Positions 26,657 through 36,598 of a stretch of DNA of 64,000 bases are shown piece by piece. Positions within the stretch are counted from its first letter, which is position 1. Each line of letters begins with the position of its first letter. The notes under the pieces are model-generated. The model did not search any database. It had not been told where the DNA came from and worked only from the letters and a program-made list of their open reading frames with translations. The stretch is from Alsobacter sp045348435 (GTDB lineage: Bacteria; Pseudomonadota; Alphaproteobacteria; Rhizobiales; Beijerinckiaceae), in assembly GCF_045348435.1 (NCBI RefSeq), contig NZ_CP157484.1, forward strand, positions 5,332,001-5,396,000, written 5' to 3'. The translations under genes were made by a program, and so were the position numbers.

Positions 26657-27586
26657 TCAGCCGGCCCGGCCCAGAAAGGCCTCGACGGCCTCGCGCCGGG
26701 GCAGGGGGGCGACCGCCCCATAGCCCAAGGTCGAGAGCGCCGCCGCCGCATTGGCGTAGTCCGCGGCCTGGAACGCGTCGCCGCAGCGCAGCCACTCGGA
26801 CAGGAACGCGCCGTCGAAGGCGTCCCCCGCCCCGGTCGCGTCCACGGCCTCGACCTTGTGGGCCGGGATGACCCGGCGCTCGCCCGGCAGCGCCACCATG
26901 GCCCCGTCGGTCCCCATCGTGAGGGCCACGATCCGGCACCCCAGGCGGAGATAGAAGTCGCAGATCTCCTCCGGACCCTGCAGCCCGGTGAGCTGCCTGG
27001 CGTCGTCCAGGCCGGGCCGGGCGATGTCGCTCATCGCCACCGCGGCGTGCGTCACCGCCCGGGCCCGCTCCAGGGGCCACAGGCGAAGCCGCAGATTGGT
27101 GTCGTAGCTGATGGTGGTCCCGGCCTCGCGGGCCAGCTTCAGCGCGTGGAACACGGCGTCGCAGGCGCTGGTCGAAATGGCCTGGCTGATCGCCGAGACG
27201 TGAAGGACCCGCGCCGACGCGATCTTGGCCGCCGGAACCTCCGACGCCATCACGAGGCTCGCGGCCGACCCCGCCCGGTAGTAGCTGAAATGGTGGCCCT
27301 TGGCGTCGTGGCTGATGAAATAGAGGCCGGTTGGCGCCCCGGGGCGGGTCAGCACGGACGAGCGGTCGACGCCCTCCCGGTCCCACAGGTCGGCGATCTG
27401 GCGCCCGAACGCGTCGTCTCCGAGCGCCGTGAAATAGGCCGCCTTGGCGCCGTTGCGGGCCGCCGAGATCGCCGCGTTGGACGTATCCCCGCCATAGCCC
27501 GGCAGGAACAGCATCTCGCCCTGGCGTTCGACCTGGTTGAACTCTACGAGGGGCTCGCCCATCGCCAGCACGTCCAGGGCTTTCAT
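26657..27586 (-). CDS. PfkB-family sugar kinase, 2-keto-3-deoxygluconate kinase type
   Basis: ATP-dependent kinase of 309 residues. PfkB signature 1 is in GYGGDTSNAAISAARNG (about 30-46) and signature 2 is DATGAGDAFDGAFLSEWL (about 246-263), with the catalytic Asp in GAGD. The N-terminus (LDVLAMGEPLVEFNQ) and the substrate region (GLYFISHDAKGHHFSYYRAGSAAS) match KdgK, which makes 2-keto-3-deoxy-6-phosphogluconate. It is divergent from the second Dpp importer, which may then bring in a sugar acid or oligouronide; this is a guess from position. Confidence 0.8.
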   Translation of the reverse strand: MKALDVLAMGEPLVEFNQVERQGEMLFLPGYGGDTSNAAISAARNGAKAAYFTALGDDAFGRQIADLWDREGVDRSSVLTRPGAPTGLYFISHDAKGHHFSYYRAGSAASLVMASEVPAAKIASARVLHVSAISQAISTSACDAVFHALKLAREAGTTISYDTNLRLRLWPLERARAVTHAAVAMSDIARPGLDDARQLTGLQGPEEICDFYLRLGCRIVALTMGTDGAMVALPGERRVIPAHKVEAVDATGAGDAFDGAFLSEWLRCGDAFQAADYANAAAALSTLGYGAVAPLPRREAVEAFLGRAG

Positions 27587-27793
27587 CGGCTATCCGTTAA
27601 ATCGTTTGAATGATTGCGCATATTGCCCCTTGCAGGCAGGACGCGCAACTTCCGTTCGAATGGCCGACGGCGCCAATGTGACGGCGGAAGGGCGATTGCG
27701 CCGGGCTGCGAAAAGGGCTTTTCTACAGCCCACGCTGTCCCAAGACGGCCGCGGCCTCGCTGGCCGTGAAGAATGTGACACGAGGGGAAGTCG

Positions 27794-29395
27794 ATGACAC
27801 GCACCACGATCGCCAAGGGCCTTGTCGGCCTTGGGCTGGCCGCCCTGTTGATGGGCTCCACGGCCGTTTCGGCCAAGACGCTCGTCTACTGCTCGGAAGG
27901 CAGCCCGGAGAACTTCACCCCCGCCCTCAACACCACCGGCACCAGCTTCGACGCGGCGCGCCCCGTGTTCAACCAGCTGACCGAGTTCGAGCGGGGCTCC
28001 ACCACGGTGGTCCCCGGCCTGGCGGAGAGCTGGACCTTCTCGGACGACGCCAAGACGATCACGTTCAAGCTGCGCAAGGGCGTCAAGTTCCACGCCACGA
28101 AGGACTTCAAGCCCAGCCGCGACTTCAACGCGGACGACGTGCTGTTCTCCTTCAACCGCCAGTGGAAAGAGAACCATCCCTACTTCAAGGTGTCCGGCGG
28201 GAAGTACGACTACTTCAACGACATGGACATGCCCAAGCTGCTCAAGAGCATCGAGAAGACCGACGACTACACCATCGTCATGACGCTCAATGAGCCGAAC
28301 GCGCCGATCCTGGCCAATCTGGCGATGGATTTCGCCTCCATTCACTCCCAGGAATACGCCGACTTCCTCACCAAGCAGGGCAAGCCCGAGGTGATGGACC
28401 AGATCCCGGTCGGCACCGGCCCGTTCATGTTCGTGAACTACCAGAAGGACGCGGTGATCCGCTTCAAGGCCAACCCGGACTATTTCCACGGCAAGGCCGC
28501 GATCGACGACCTCGTCTACGCCATCACGCCCGATCCCACCGCCCGCCTCGCCAAGCTGCGCAAGGGCGAGTGCCACCACATGGCTTATCCGCGCCCGGCG
28601 GACCTGGAGGAGATCAAGAAGGACCCGGCCCTGCAGATGATGCAGCAGCCCGGCCTCAACATCGCCTACTGGTCGTTCAACGTGCAGAAGCCGCCCTTCG
28701 ACAAGAAGGAAGTGCGCCAGGCCATGAACATGGCCGTCGACAAGGCCGCCATCATCCGCGACGTCTATCTGGGCGCCGGCGAGCCGGCCAAGAACCTGAT
28801 TCCGCCGACCATCTGGTCCTACAACGACAAGGTGGTCGACTATAAGTTCGACCAGGCCAAGGCCAAGGAGCTGCTCGAGAAGGCCGGCGTGAAGACGCCG
28901 CTCGACATCGACCTCTGGTACATGCCGGTTCAGCGCCCCTACAACCCGAACGGCAAGCGCATCGCCGAGATGATGCAGTCCGACCTCGCCAAGATCGGCA
29001 TCAACGCCAAGCTGGTGACCTACGAGTGGGGCGAGTACCGCAAGCGCATGCAGCAGGGCGAGCACATCACCGGCCAGCTCGGCTGGACCGGCGACAATGG
29101 CGACCCGGACAACTTCTTCTTCCTGCGCGGCTGCTCGGCGGCCCGCCCGGGCGGCCAGAACCTCTCCAAGTGGTGCAACAAGGAGTTCGACGACCGCCTG
29201 AAGAAGGCGGCCGCCATGGCCGACAACAAGGAGCGCGCCAAGCTCTACGAGGAGATGCAGCTCATCCAGAAGGAGGAGGCGCCGGACATGACCATCGCGC
29301 ACTCCGTCGTCTATGAGCCGATGCGCAAGGAAGTGACCGGCTACAAGATGAGCCCCTTCAACCGCCACGAGTTCTACGGCGTCGACATGAAGTGA
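27794..29395 (+). CDS. Dpp/Opp-type ABC transporter substrate-binding protein
   Basis: Periplasmic binding protein of 533 residues with a signal peptide (cleavage near TAVSAKTLV, residue 27). The mature part starts LVYCSEGSPENFTPALNTTGTSFDAARPVFNQL, the usual start of DppA-class proteins, and keeps VPGLAESWTFSDDAKTITFKLRKGVKFHATKDF and PVGTGPFMFVNYQKD. Conserved Cys pairs (CHHMA, CSAARPGGQNLSKWC) fit the DppA disulfides. GAGGGGAAG precedes the ATG. It heads a full set of permeases and ATPases. DppA-class proteins bind dipeptides, heme or delta-aminolevulinate; the ligand here is unproven. Confidence 0.93.
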   Translation: MTRTTIAKGLVGLGLAALLMGSTAVSAKTLVYCSEGSPENFTPALNTTGTSFDAARPVFNQLTEFERGSTTVVPGLAESWTFSDDAKTITFKLRKGVKFHATKDFKPSRDFNADDVLFSFNRQWKENHPYFKVSGGKYDYFNDMDMPKLLKSIEKTDDYTIVMTLNEPNAPILANLAMDFASIHSQEYADFLTKQGKPEVMDQIPVGTGPFMFVNYQKDAVIRFKANPDYFHGKAAIDDLVYAITPDPTARLAKLRKGECHHMAYPRPADLEEIKKDPALQMMQQPGLNIAYWSFNVQKPPFDKKEVRQAMNMAVDKAAIIRDVYLGAGEPAKNLIPPTIWSYNDKVVDYKFDQAKAKELLEKAGVKTPLDIDLWYMPVQRPYNPNGKRIAEMMQSDLAKIGINAKLVTYEWGEYRKRMQQGEHITGQLGWTGDNGDPDNFFFLRGCSAARPGGQNLSKWCNKEFDDRLKKAAAMADNKERAKLYEEMQLIQKEEAPDMTIAHSVVYEPMRKEVTGYKMSPFNRHEFYGVDMK

Positions 29396-29402
29396 GGCGG
29401 TC

Positions 29403-29463
29403 GGGAGGGCTTGGCCCTCCCGCCTGAGACGTCGGCGCCCGGGGACGGTGGTTTCCGGGCGCC
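29403..29463 (+). terminator. Two hairpins after the binding-protein gene
   Basis: GGGAGGGC and GCCCTCCC pair around TTG at 29403-29421, and GGCGCCCGG pairs with CCGGGCGCC at 29434-29463. They lie between the binding-protein and permease genes, where such structures often hold permease expression below that of the binding protein. No T run. Confidence 0.55.
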
Positions 29464-29521
29464 CAGAGCTGCTCTTGCATGACGGCCCCCCACGTCTTGA
29501 GAGCCGCATCCACCCATCCGC

Positions 29522-29630
29522 CGTCATCCCCCGGCGCGCCGAAGGCGCGGGACGGGGATCCAGCGGGACGTCCAAGAGTCTGGATCCCCCTTCCCCTCCG
29601 CGGCTGCGTGGCTCCGGCCGGGGATGACGG
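29522..29630. repeat. CGTCATCCCC palindromic element, inverted copy
   Basis: A 109-base relative of the units in the tandem array at 33971, in opposite orientation. It begins CGTCATCCCC, has GGGGATCCAG and CTGGATCCCC as inner arms, and ends CCGGCCGGGGATGACGG. It occupies much of the 316-base gap between the binding-protein and first permease genes of the second Dpp operon; nothing coding is seen in the gap. Confidence 0.8.
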
Positions 29631-29711
29631 CGAGGCGGGCGTGTGACGCCGGCGTGACGCGCAGGACCCCATCGCGGCCAAGCCATTCCCAGCTGGGCTG
29701 AGCAGGACCCC

Positions 29712-30725
29712 ATGATCAAATTTCTCCTGAAGCGTGCGGCGCTGACGTTGCCCACCTTCTTCGCGCTCATGTTCGTGACCTTCGTGGCGATCCGCATGGT
29801 GCCGGGCGACCCGGTGGAGGTGCGGACGGGCGAGCGCGGCATCTCGCCCGAGCGCCTGGCGCAGTTCCGGCACGAGCTCGGCCTCGACCAGCCCATCTGG
29901 AAGCAGTTCGCCGACTATGTGTGGGCGCTGCTGCACGGCGATTTCGGCACCTCGGTGGTGACCAACGAGAAGGTGCTGACCGAGTTCTTCACGCTGTTTC
30001 CCGCCACCCTCGAGCTGTCCGCCGCCGCCATGCTGTTTGCGGTGCTGCTCGGCGTGCCCGCCGGCGTCGTCGCCGCCGTCAAGCGCGGCAGCTGGTTCGA
30101 CCACACCCTGATGGGCGCGGCCGTGACCGGGTTCTCGATGCCGATCTTCTGGTGGGGCCTGCTCCTGATCATGCTGGTGTCGGAGCGCTGGGGCCTGACC
30201 CCGGTGTCCGGCCGCATCGACCTGATCAACTACTATTTCGAGCCCGTGACCGGCTTCATGCTGATCGACGCGCTGAAATCGGACCAGCCGGGCGCGTTCT
30301 GGTCGGCGCTGCACCACCTCATCCTGCCCACCATCGTGCTCGGCACGGTGCCGCTGGCCGTCATCGCCCGCATGACGCGCTCCTCCATGCTGGAGGTGCT
30401 GAGCGAGGACTATGTCCGCACCGCCCGCGCCAAGGGCCTGTCGCCGTTCCGGGTCATCGGCCTGCACGCGCTGCGCAACGCCCTGATCCCGGTCGTCACC
30501 ATCGTGGGCCTGCAGGTCGGCACGCTGCTGGCCGGCGCGGTGCTGACGGAGACGATCTTCTCCTGGCCCGGGGTGGGCAAGTGGCTCATCGAGGCGATCG
30601 GCCGGCGCGACTACCCGTCGCTGCAGGGCGGCATCCTGCTCATCTCGTCCATGGTGATCGTCGTGAACCTGGTCATCGACGTGCTCTACGGAGCCATCAA
30701 CCCGAGGATCCGTCATGGCCGTTGA
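29712..30725 (+). CDS. Dpp-type ABC transporter permease (DppB class)
   Basis: Permease of 337 residues. The N-terminal helix (about 8-30) is followed by the DppB family motif RMVPGDPVEVRTGERG and then a large periplasmic part and five helices (about 97-325). The EAA loop reads EDYVRTARAKGLSPFRVIGLHALRNALIPV. The tail DVLYGAINPRIRHGR matches the class. Its end overlaps the start of the next permease by 11 bases. Confidence 0.95.
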   Translation: MIKFLLKRAALTLPTFFALMFVTFVAIRMVPGDPVEVRTGERGISPERLAQFRHELGLDQPIWKQFADYVWALLHGDFGTSVVTNEKVLTEFFTLFPATLELSAAAMLFAVLLGVPAGVVAAVKRGSWFDHTLMGAAVTGFSMPIFWWGLLLIMLVSERWGLTPVSGRIDLINYYFEPVTGFMLIDALKSDQPGAFWSALHHLILPTIVLGTVPLAVIARMTRSSMLEVLSEDYVRTARAKGLSPFRVIGLHALRNALIPVVTIVGLQVGTLLAGAVLTETIFSWPGVGKWLIEAIGRRDYPSLQGGILLISSMVIVVNLVIDVLYGAINPRIRHGR

Positions 30726-31620
30726 CGCTCTCGCCTCGCCGGCCGCGCAGCCGGCGCCGCCCGGGCCGCTGCGGGCCTTCTGGGCCGCCTTCTCGGAGAA
30801 CAAGGGCGCGGTCGGCGGCCTCGTCGTGCTGTCGATCATCGCCTTCCTGGCCATCTTCGCCGACCTGGTGTCGCCCTATTCGCCCTTCGAGCAGTTCCGC
30901 GACTTCACCAAGCTGCCGCCCGCCTGGGAGCAGGGCGGAAACTGGAAATTCGTGCTCGGCACCGACGCGCTGGGCCGCGACACGCTGACCAGGCTCATCT
31001 ACGGCGCGCGCATCTCGCTGTTCATCGGCGTCGCCGTGATGGCCACCTCGGTGGTGATCGGCGTGCTGCTCGGGCTCGCCGCCTCCTTCATGGGCGGCGT
31101 GGTCGACACCGTGGTGATGCGGGTGATGGACCTGATCCTGTCCGTGCCCGGCCTCGTCCTGGCCATCCTGGTCGTCGCCGTGCTGGGGCCGAGCCTCACC
31201 AACACCATCGTGGCGGTCGCCATCGTGTATCTGCCGAGCTATGTGCGCCTCGTGCGCGCCTCGGCGCTGGGCGAACTCGGCAAGGACTATGTGACGGCCT
31301 CCAAGGTGGCCGGCGTCGGCACGCTGCGGCTGATGTTCGTCACCATCCTGCCCAACTGCCTCGCGCCCCTCATCGTGCAGGCGGCGCTCGGCGTCTCCAA
31401 CGCCATCCTGGAGGCGGCCGCCCTGGGCTTCCTCGGCCTCGGCGCGCAGCCGCCCACGCCCGAATGGGGCTCCATGCTGGCGGACAGCCGCGAATTCATC
31501 CGCTCCAATCCCTGGATCGTCACGCTTCCGGGCCTCGCTATCCTGATCACCGTCGTGGCGATCAACCTGATGGGCGACGGCCTTCGCGACGCGCTCGATC
31601 CCAAGCTCAAGAGGAGCTGA
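30715..31620 (+). CDS. Dpp-type ABC transporter permease (DppC class)
   Basis: Permease of 301 residues that pairs with the preceding one. After an N-terminal Ala/Pro-rich lead and a first helix (about 36-56), the motif LGTDALGRDTLTRLIYGARISLFIG (about 82-106) is diagnostic of DppC. The EAA loop reads KDYVTASKVAGVGTLRLMFVTILPNCLAPLIV. The tail is DGLRDALDPKLKRS. The ATG lies within the last codons of the upstream gene; the DppD gene starts 3 bases after its stop. Confidence 0.95.
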   Translation: MAVDALASPAAQPAPPGPLRAFWAAFSENKGAVGGLVVLSIIAFLAIFADLVSPYSPFEQFRDFTKLPPAWEQGGNWKFVLGTDALGRDTLTRLIYGARISLFIGVAVMATSVVIGVLLGLAASFMGGVVDTVVMRVMDLILSVPGLVLAILVVAVLGPSLTNTIVAVAIVYLPSYVRLVRASALGELGKDYVTASKVAGVGTLRLMFVTILPNCLAPLIVQAALGVSNAILEAAALGFLGLGAQPPTPEWGSMLADSREFIRSNPWIVTLPGLAILITVVAINLMGDGLRDALDPKLKRS

Positions 31621-31623
31621 GCC

Positions 31624-32609
31624 ATGGGCCTCCTCGACATCCGCAACCTCTCCGTCACCTTCGCGACCCGCTCGGGCCAGTTCCGGGCGGTGGACGGGGT
31701 CGACCTCACCGTCAACCAGAACGACGTCGTCTCCATCGTGGGCGAGTCCGGCTCCGGCAAGTCCGTCGCCATGCTGGCCGTGATGGGGCTGCTGCCCTGG
31801 ACCGCCACCGTGACGGCCGACCGGATGAGCTTCGACGGGCGCGACCTCCTGACGATTTCGGACCGGGAGCGCCGCTCCATCGTCGGCCGCGACATCGCGA
31901 TGATCTTCCAGGAGCCGATGACGTCGCTGAACCCGTGCTTCACGGTCGGGTTCCAGCTCGGCGAGACGCTGAAGACCCATCTCGGCCTGGACCGCGCCGC
32001 CCGCAAGAGGCGCGCGATCGAGCTCCTGGAGGAGGTCGGCATCACCGATCCGCAGCGGCGCCTGTCGGCCTTCCCGCACCAGCTCTCCGGCGGCATGAGC
32101 CAGCGCGTCATGATCGCCATGGCGATCGCCTGCCGGCCGAAGCTGCTCATCGCCGACGAGCCCACGACCGCGCTGGACGTCACCATCCAGGCCCAGATCC
32201 TCGACCTGCTGCTGCGCCTGCGCCAGGAGACCGGCATGGGCCTCGTGCTCATCACGCACGACATGGGCGTGGTGGCCGAGACCGCGCACCGGGTGGTGGT
32301 GCAATACGCGGGCCAGCAGGTGGAGCGGCAGGAGACCGTGGGCCTCTTCGCCGACCCGCACCATCCCTACACGGCCGCCCTGCTGGCGGCGCTGCCGGAG
32401 CGGGCGACCGGGCGCATCCTGCCCAGCATCCCGGGCGTGGTGCCCGGCCAATTCGACCGCCCGGCCGGGTGCCTGTTCTCGCCGCGCTGCGCCTTCGCGA
32501 CCGACTATTGCCGCGCCGTGCCGCCCAAGCCCGCCGCCCCCGAGCTCGGCTACGCGCTCTGCCACTACGCCCTGGTCAAGGGCCAGCCCACCAACCGGGA
32601 GCGCGCCGC

Positions 32610-32613
<4 letters not shown>
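31624..32613 (+). CDS. Dpp-type ABC transporter ATP-binding protein (DppD class)
   Basis: ATPase of 329 residues. Walker A GESGSGKS lies at 40-47, the signature is LSGGMSQRVMIAMAI and Walker B KLLIADEPTTALD. The H-loop (ITHDMGV) is intact. The C-terminal Opp extension has the Cys set (CLFSPRCAFATDYC and the later CHY). It overlaps the DppF gene by 4 bases (GTGA). Confidence 0.95.
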
Positions 32614-33575
<962 letters not shown>

Positions 33576-33633
33576 GGCCGCGCGCGCCTTCAGCTCCGCG
33601 GCCTGTCGGCCCGGAGGTGAAGGGTGGAGGGCG

Positions 33634-33722
33634 GCGCGGAACGGCGACGCTGATCAGCCCCACGGCGAATGTGGGGAGTGTGGGGAGGACCGCGAGGCCG
33701 CCAGGCTCTCGCCGTTCCGCGC
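33634..33722. repeat. Nested hairpin element downstream of dppF
   Basis: Perfect 14-base arms GCGCGGAACGGCGA (33634-33647) and TCGCCGTTCCGCGC (33709-33722) enclose a second hairpin, CCCCAC and GTGGGG around seven bases (33658-33676). A further GGGGC/GCCCC hairpin follows near 33757. It lies in the 395-base gap from 33576 to 33970, where no gene is seen. It may end dppF transcription or be the remnant of a mobile palindrome. Confidence 0.6.
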
Positions 33723-33970
33723 ATGGCGTTTGAAGATCCACCGGAACGCCTCGGGGCGCTGTCAGCCCCTTGGCGCTTCCGCTCGTCGGGCTCTCCGACG
33801 GATCGCCTCTGCGAACCGGCTGTCACCCCGCCTCGCTTCGGCCGCCACCCCCGGTCCCCATCCGTGACACTGCAGATGTCCCTCCGTGGACCGGAGCATG
33901 GACAGGGTTATAGGAATTTTATCCGGTTGTCAAGACCGCGTCCGCTCGCCACCGGAAGCGCCACCCTCCC

Positions 33971-34716
33971 CGTCATCCCCGGCCGGAGCGGCGCAGCCGC
34001 GTAGGGGAAGGGGATCCAGAGAGGGTCCCGAAGAAGGCGCCCCTCGCCCGGCCGCCTGGATCCCCTTCCCGCGCCTGCGGCGCGCCGGGGATGACGGAGA
34101 GAGTTGTGCGGCGATGGTCTGGTTGGCGCTGGCTGATGCAAGACGTCCGCTTTCCACCAAAAGCGCCTCCGCGTCATCCCCGGCCGGAGCGGCGCAGCCG
34201 CGGAGGGGAAGGGGATCCAGAGAGGGTCCCGAAAAAGGCGCCCATCGCCCGGCCGCCTGGATCCCCTTCCCGCGCCTGCGGCGCGCCGGGGATGACGGAG
34301 AGTGGTGTGCGGCGATGGTCTGGTCTGGTTGGCGCTGGCCCGCCGAGGCGACTTCTCGTCATTGCAAGCGCCCTCTCCGCCGTCATCCCCGGCCGGAGCG
34401 GCGCAGCCGCGGAGGGGAAGGGGATCCAGAGAGGGGCCCGAAAAAGGCGCCTTTCGCCCGGCCGCCTGGATCCCCTTCCCGCGCCTTCGGCGCGCCGGGG
34501 ATGACGGAGAGTGGTGTGCGGCGATGGTCTGGTCTGGTTGGCGCTGGCCCGCCGAGGCGACTTCTTGGCATTGCAAGCGCCCTCTCCGCCGTCATCCCCG
34601 GCCGGAGCGGCGCAGCCGCGGAGGGGAAGGGGATCCAGAGAGGGTCCCGAAGAAAGCGCCCTTCGCCCGCCGCCTGGATCCCCTTTCCCGCGCCTGCGGC
34701 GAGCCGGGGATGACGG
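33971..34716. repeat. Tandem array of four palindrome-bearing units (period about 201-209 bp)
   Basis: Four direct copies of a 127-base palindrome lie at 33971-34097, 34172-34298, 34381-34507 and 34590-34716. Each has perfect outer arms CGTCATCCCCGGC and GCCGGGGATGACG, and perfect inner arms GGGAAGGGGATCCAG and CTGGATCCCCTTCCC (copy 4 has one inserted T). The spacers are also repeated: the second and third are 82 bases and differ at only a few positions, while the first is shorter (74) and more diverged. The starts are 201, 209 and 209 bases apart, so the palindrome and its flank were duplicated together. No gene lies inside; reading frames that cross the array merely translate the repeats. 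Confidence 0.92.
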
Positions 34717-34722
34717 AGTGGG

Positions 34723-35004
34723 TCAGAGGTCGGCGGAGATTTCGAGCCAGTCCGGGTTGGCGGCTTCGATGAGCTTCAGCTTCCAGGCGCGGTTCCAGCC
34801 CTTGACTTGCTTCTCGCGCGCGATCGCGTCCTCTGCGCGATCGAAGGCTTCGGCGTAGACGAGCCGGATGACGCCGTAGCGGCGCGTGAAGGCGGAGCCC
34901 AATCCGGCCCGGTGCTGCTCGACGCGCCGGCCGAGGTCGCGGGTCACGCCGACATAGAGCGTGCCGTTGCGCTGGCTGGCCAGGATGTAGACGGCAAAGG
35001 GCAT
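34723..35004 (-). CDS. Small GIY-YIG nuclease-domain protein
   Basis: Single-domain protein of 93 residues from the ATG that starts MPFAVYILAS; a start 12 codons earlier would begin MAGCGGEAP and seems less likely. The GIY-YIG core is seen as YILAS plus LYVGVT (the GIY and YIG positions), followed by the catalytic Arg in DLGRRVEQHR, and the C-terminal Glu and family ending in AIAREKQVKGWNRAWKLKLIEAANPDW. It belongs to the COG2827-like solo nucleases found widely in alphaproteobacteria. Copy 4 of the CGTCATCCCC palindrome ends 6 bases beyond its stop, and copy 5 lies 67 bases before its start. This bracketing hints that it acts on, or moves with, those repeats. Confidence 0.88.
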   Translation of the reverse strand: MPFAVYILASQRNGTLYVGVTRDLGRRVEQHRAGLGSAFTRRYGVIRLVYAEAFDRAEDAIAREKQVKGWNRAWKLKLIEAANPDWLEISADL

Positions 35005-35071
35005 GCCTGAATGTGGCGCCTCGCCTCCGCAACCCGCCACGGCGCCGCAGTTGAACGGCCCCCACCCTCCC

Positions 35072-35199
35072 CGTCATCCCCGGCCGGAGCGGCGCAGCCG
35101 CGCAGGGGAAGGGGATCCAGAGAGGGTCCCGAAAAAGGCGCCCCTCGCCCGGCCGCTCTGGATCCCCTTCCCGCGCCAGCGGCGCGCCGGGGATGACGG
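35072..35199. repeat. Fifth CGTCATCCCC palindrome, on the far side of the GIY-YIG gene
   Basis: A 128-base copy in the same direction as the four tandem copies, with the same outer (CGTCATCCCCGGC) and inner arms. It lies between the start of the GIY-YIG gene and the end of the FAD oxidoreductase gene. The 20 bases preceding it (CCCCCACCCTCC region) resemble those preceding copy 1. Confidence 0.9.
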
Positions 35200-35251
35200 G
35201 GGACTTCAGGCCCCACCCGCCACCAGGTGGCGCGCGACCCGTTCCGGCGGG

Positions 35252-36493
35252 TCAGATGACGTTGCGCTCCAGGACGGGGCGGTTGGCGGCGATGCGGTCG
35301 AAGGACATGTCGGAGAGGTCGAGGGTCAGGTAGCGGCCGTGCAGGATGAGTTCGGCGAGGCCGCGGCCGACGGCGGGGGCCTGCTGCAGGCCGTGGCCGG
35401 AGAAGCCGTTGGCGAGGTAGAAATTGTCGATCCCGCCGGCCCGGCCCAGGATGGCGTTGTGGTCGAAGAGGTTCATGTCGTAGTGGCCGGCCCAGGCCCG
35501 GCCAGGGCGGATCTCCTCGAAGGCCGGGACGCGCGTGGCCAGCGCGGGCCAGATCGTCTCCTCGAAGAAGCCCCAGTCGACCTCGAACTCGTCGGAGTCG
35601 GGGTCCGGCATGCCGGCTGTCGGGCCGGCGCTGCCGATGAACAACTGGCCCTCCGGCCCGCGCCGGCCCTCGGGGCGGAACCAGGCGCCCGTCGTGTCGA
35701 TCACCAGGGGGGCGTTCTCGACCGGGCCCTTGCAGGTGAAGGAGAACACGAAGCGCTTCCTGGAATGGACCGGGATGGCGACGCCCGCCATGGCGGCCAC
35801 CTGGCGGCCGCCCGATGCGCCGGCGGCGTTGACCAAGGCCCCGCAGGCGATGCGCGACCCGTCCGCGAGGCGCACCCCCGTGACGCGGGCGCCGTCCCGG
35901 TCGATCCCGCTCACCGTCCCGTCCACATAGGCGACGCCGAGGCTGCGGGCCTTCTTGCGGAAGGCCTGCATCAGGCCCCAGCCGTCGAACCAGCCTTCGC
36001 CGCTGCGGCCCCATGTCCCGCAGGCGAGGTCGTCGGCGGCGAGCCAGGGAAAGCGCGCCGCCAGCGCGTCGCGCTCGAACAGCACGATGTCGGCGCCCTC
36101 GGCCGCCTGCAGGGCGTTGTTGGCGCGCAGCGCCGCCTCGCCCTCCGGGCTGGCGAGATAGAGATAGCCGCCCTCCACGAGCCCGATCTCGGGCCGGTCG
36201 TCGCCGACGGCGAGCAGTTCCCCGATGCGGCGCAGGAACTGGACGCCGTAAAGCGAGATCCGGATGTTCACCGCGCTGGAATATTGCTGGCGGATCGAGG
36301 CCGCCGACAGCGCCGAGGCAGAGAACTGGTAGGTGGGGTCCTTCTCCACCACCACCACCCGGCCCTTGAAGGCGGGGTCGGCCGCGATGTGGCACGCGAT
36401 GGAGGACCCGATAGCGGCCCCGCCCACGATGACGACGTCGGCGGAGGTCGGCGCGGCGGAAGGCTGCGAAGCGGAGGCGGTCGGGGAGGTCAT
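35252..36493 (-). CDS. FAD-dependent oxidoreductase, DAO family
   Basis: Flavoprotein of 413 residues from this ATG; an ATG 19 codons upstream is an alternative and neither has a clear ribosome site. The dinucleotide-binding motif VVIVGGAAIGSSIACHIAAD is near the N-terminus, followed by EKDPTYQFSASALSAASIRQQYS, and the family end has NFYLANGFSGHGLQQAPAVGRGLAELIL. It fits the glycine oxidase / D-amino acid dehydrogenase / sarcosine oxidase group. Next to lysine and glutarate genes it may oxidise an amino acid or a 2-hydroxy acid such as 2-hydroxyglutarate (LhgO is in this family), but the substrate is not shown by the sequence. Confidence 0.85.
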   Translation of the reverse strand: MTSPTASASQPSAAPTSADVVIVGGAAIGSSIACHIAADPAFKGRVVVVEKDPTYQFSASALSAASIRQQYSSAVNIRISLYGVQFLRRIGELLAVGDDRPEIGLVEGGYLYLASPEGEAALRANNALQAAEGADIVLFERDALAARFPWLAADDLACGTWGRSGEGWFDGWGLMQAFRKKARSLGVAYVDGTVSGIDRDGARVTGVRLADGSRIACGALVNAAGASGGRQVAAMAGVAIPVHSRKRFVFSFTCKGPVENAPLVIDTTGAWFRPEGRRGPEGQLFIGSAGPTAGMPDPDSDEFEVDWGFFEETIWPALATRVPAFEEIRPGRAWAGHYDMNLFDHNAILGRAGGIDNFYLANGFSGHGLQQAPAVGRGLAELILHGRYLTLDLSDMSFDRIAANRPVLERNVI

Positions 36494-36598
36494 GCGAGCA
36501 AGCCGGCGAGCAGGAATGGGGATCGGCCGCGCGCGCTGGCCCGCGGTCATGAGCAGACCGCATGATTGGCAGGTTCAGGCGCGGCTGTCGAGACGCCT

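Noticed and set aside
33886..34772. Repetitive protein-like frames with the recurring phrase VIPGRSGAAAEGKG
   Set aside because: These are translations of the palindromic DNA repeats in several frames; the coding look comes from the 3n-compatible parts of the repeats.
33971..35199. CRISPR array
   Set aside because: Units are over 120 bases, spacers are repeated copies of each other, and no cas genes are nearby.
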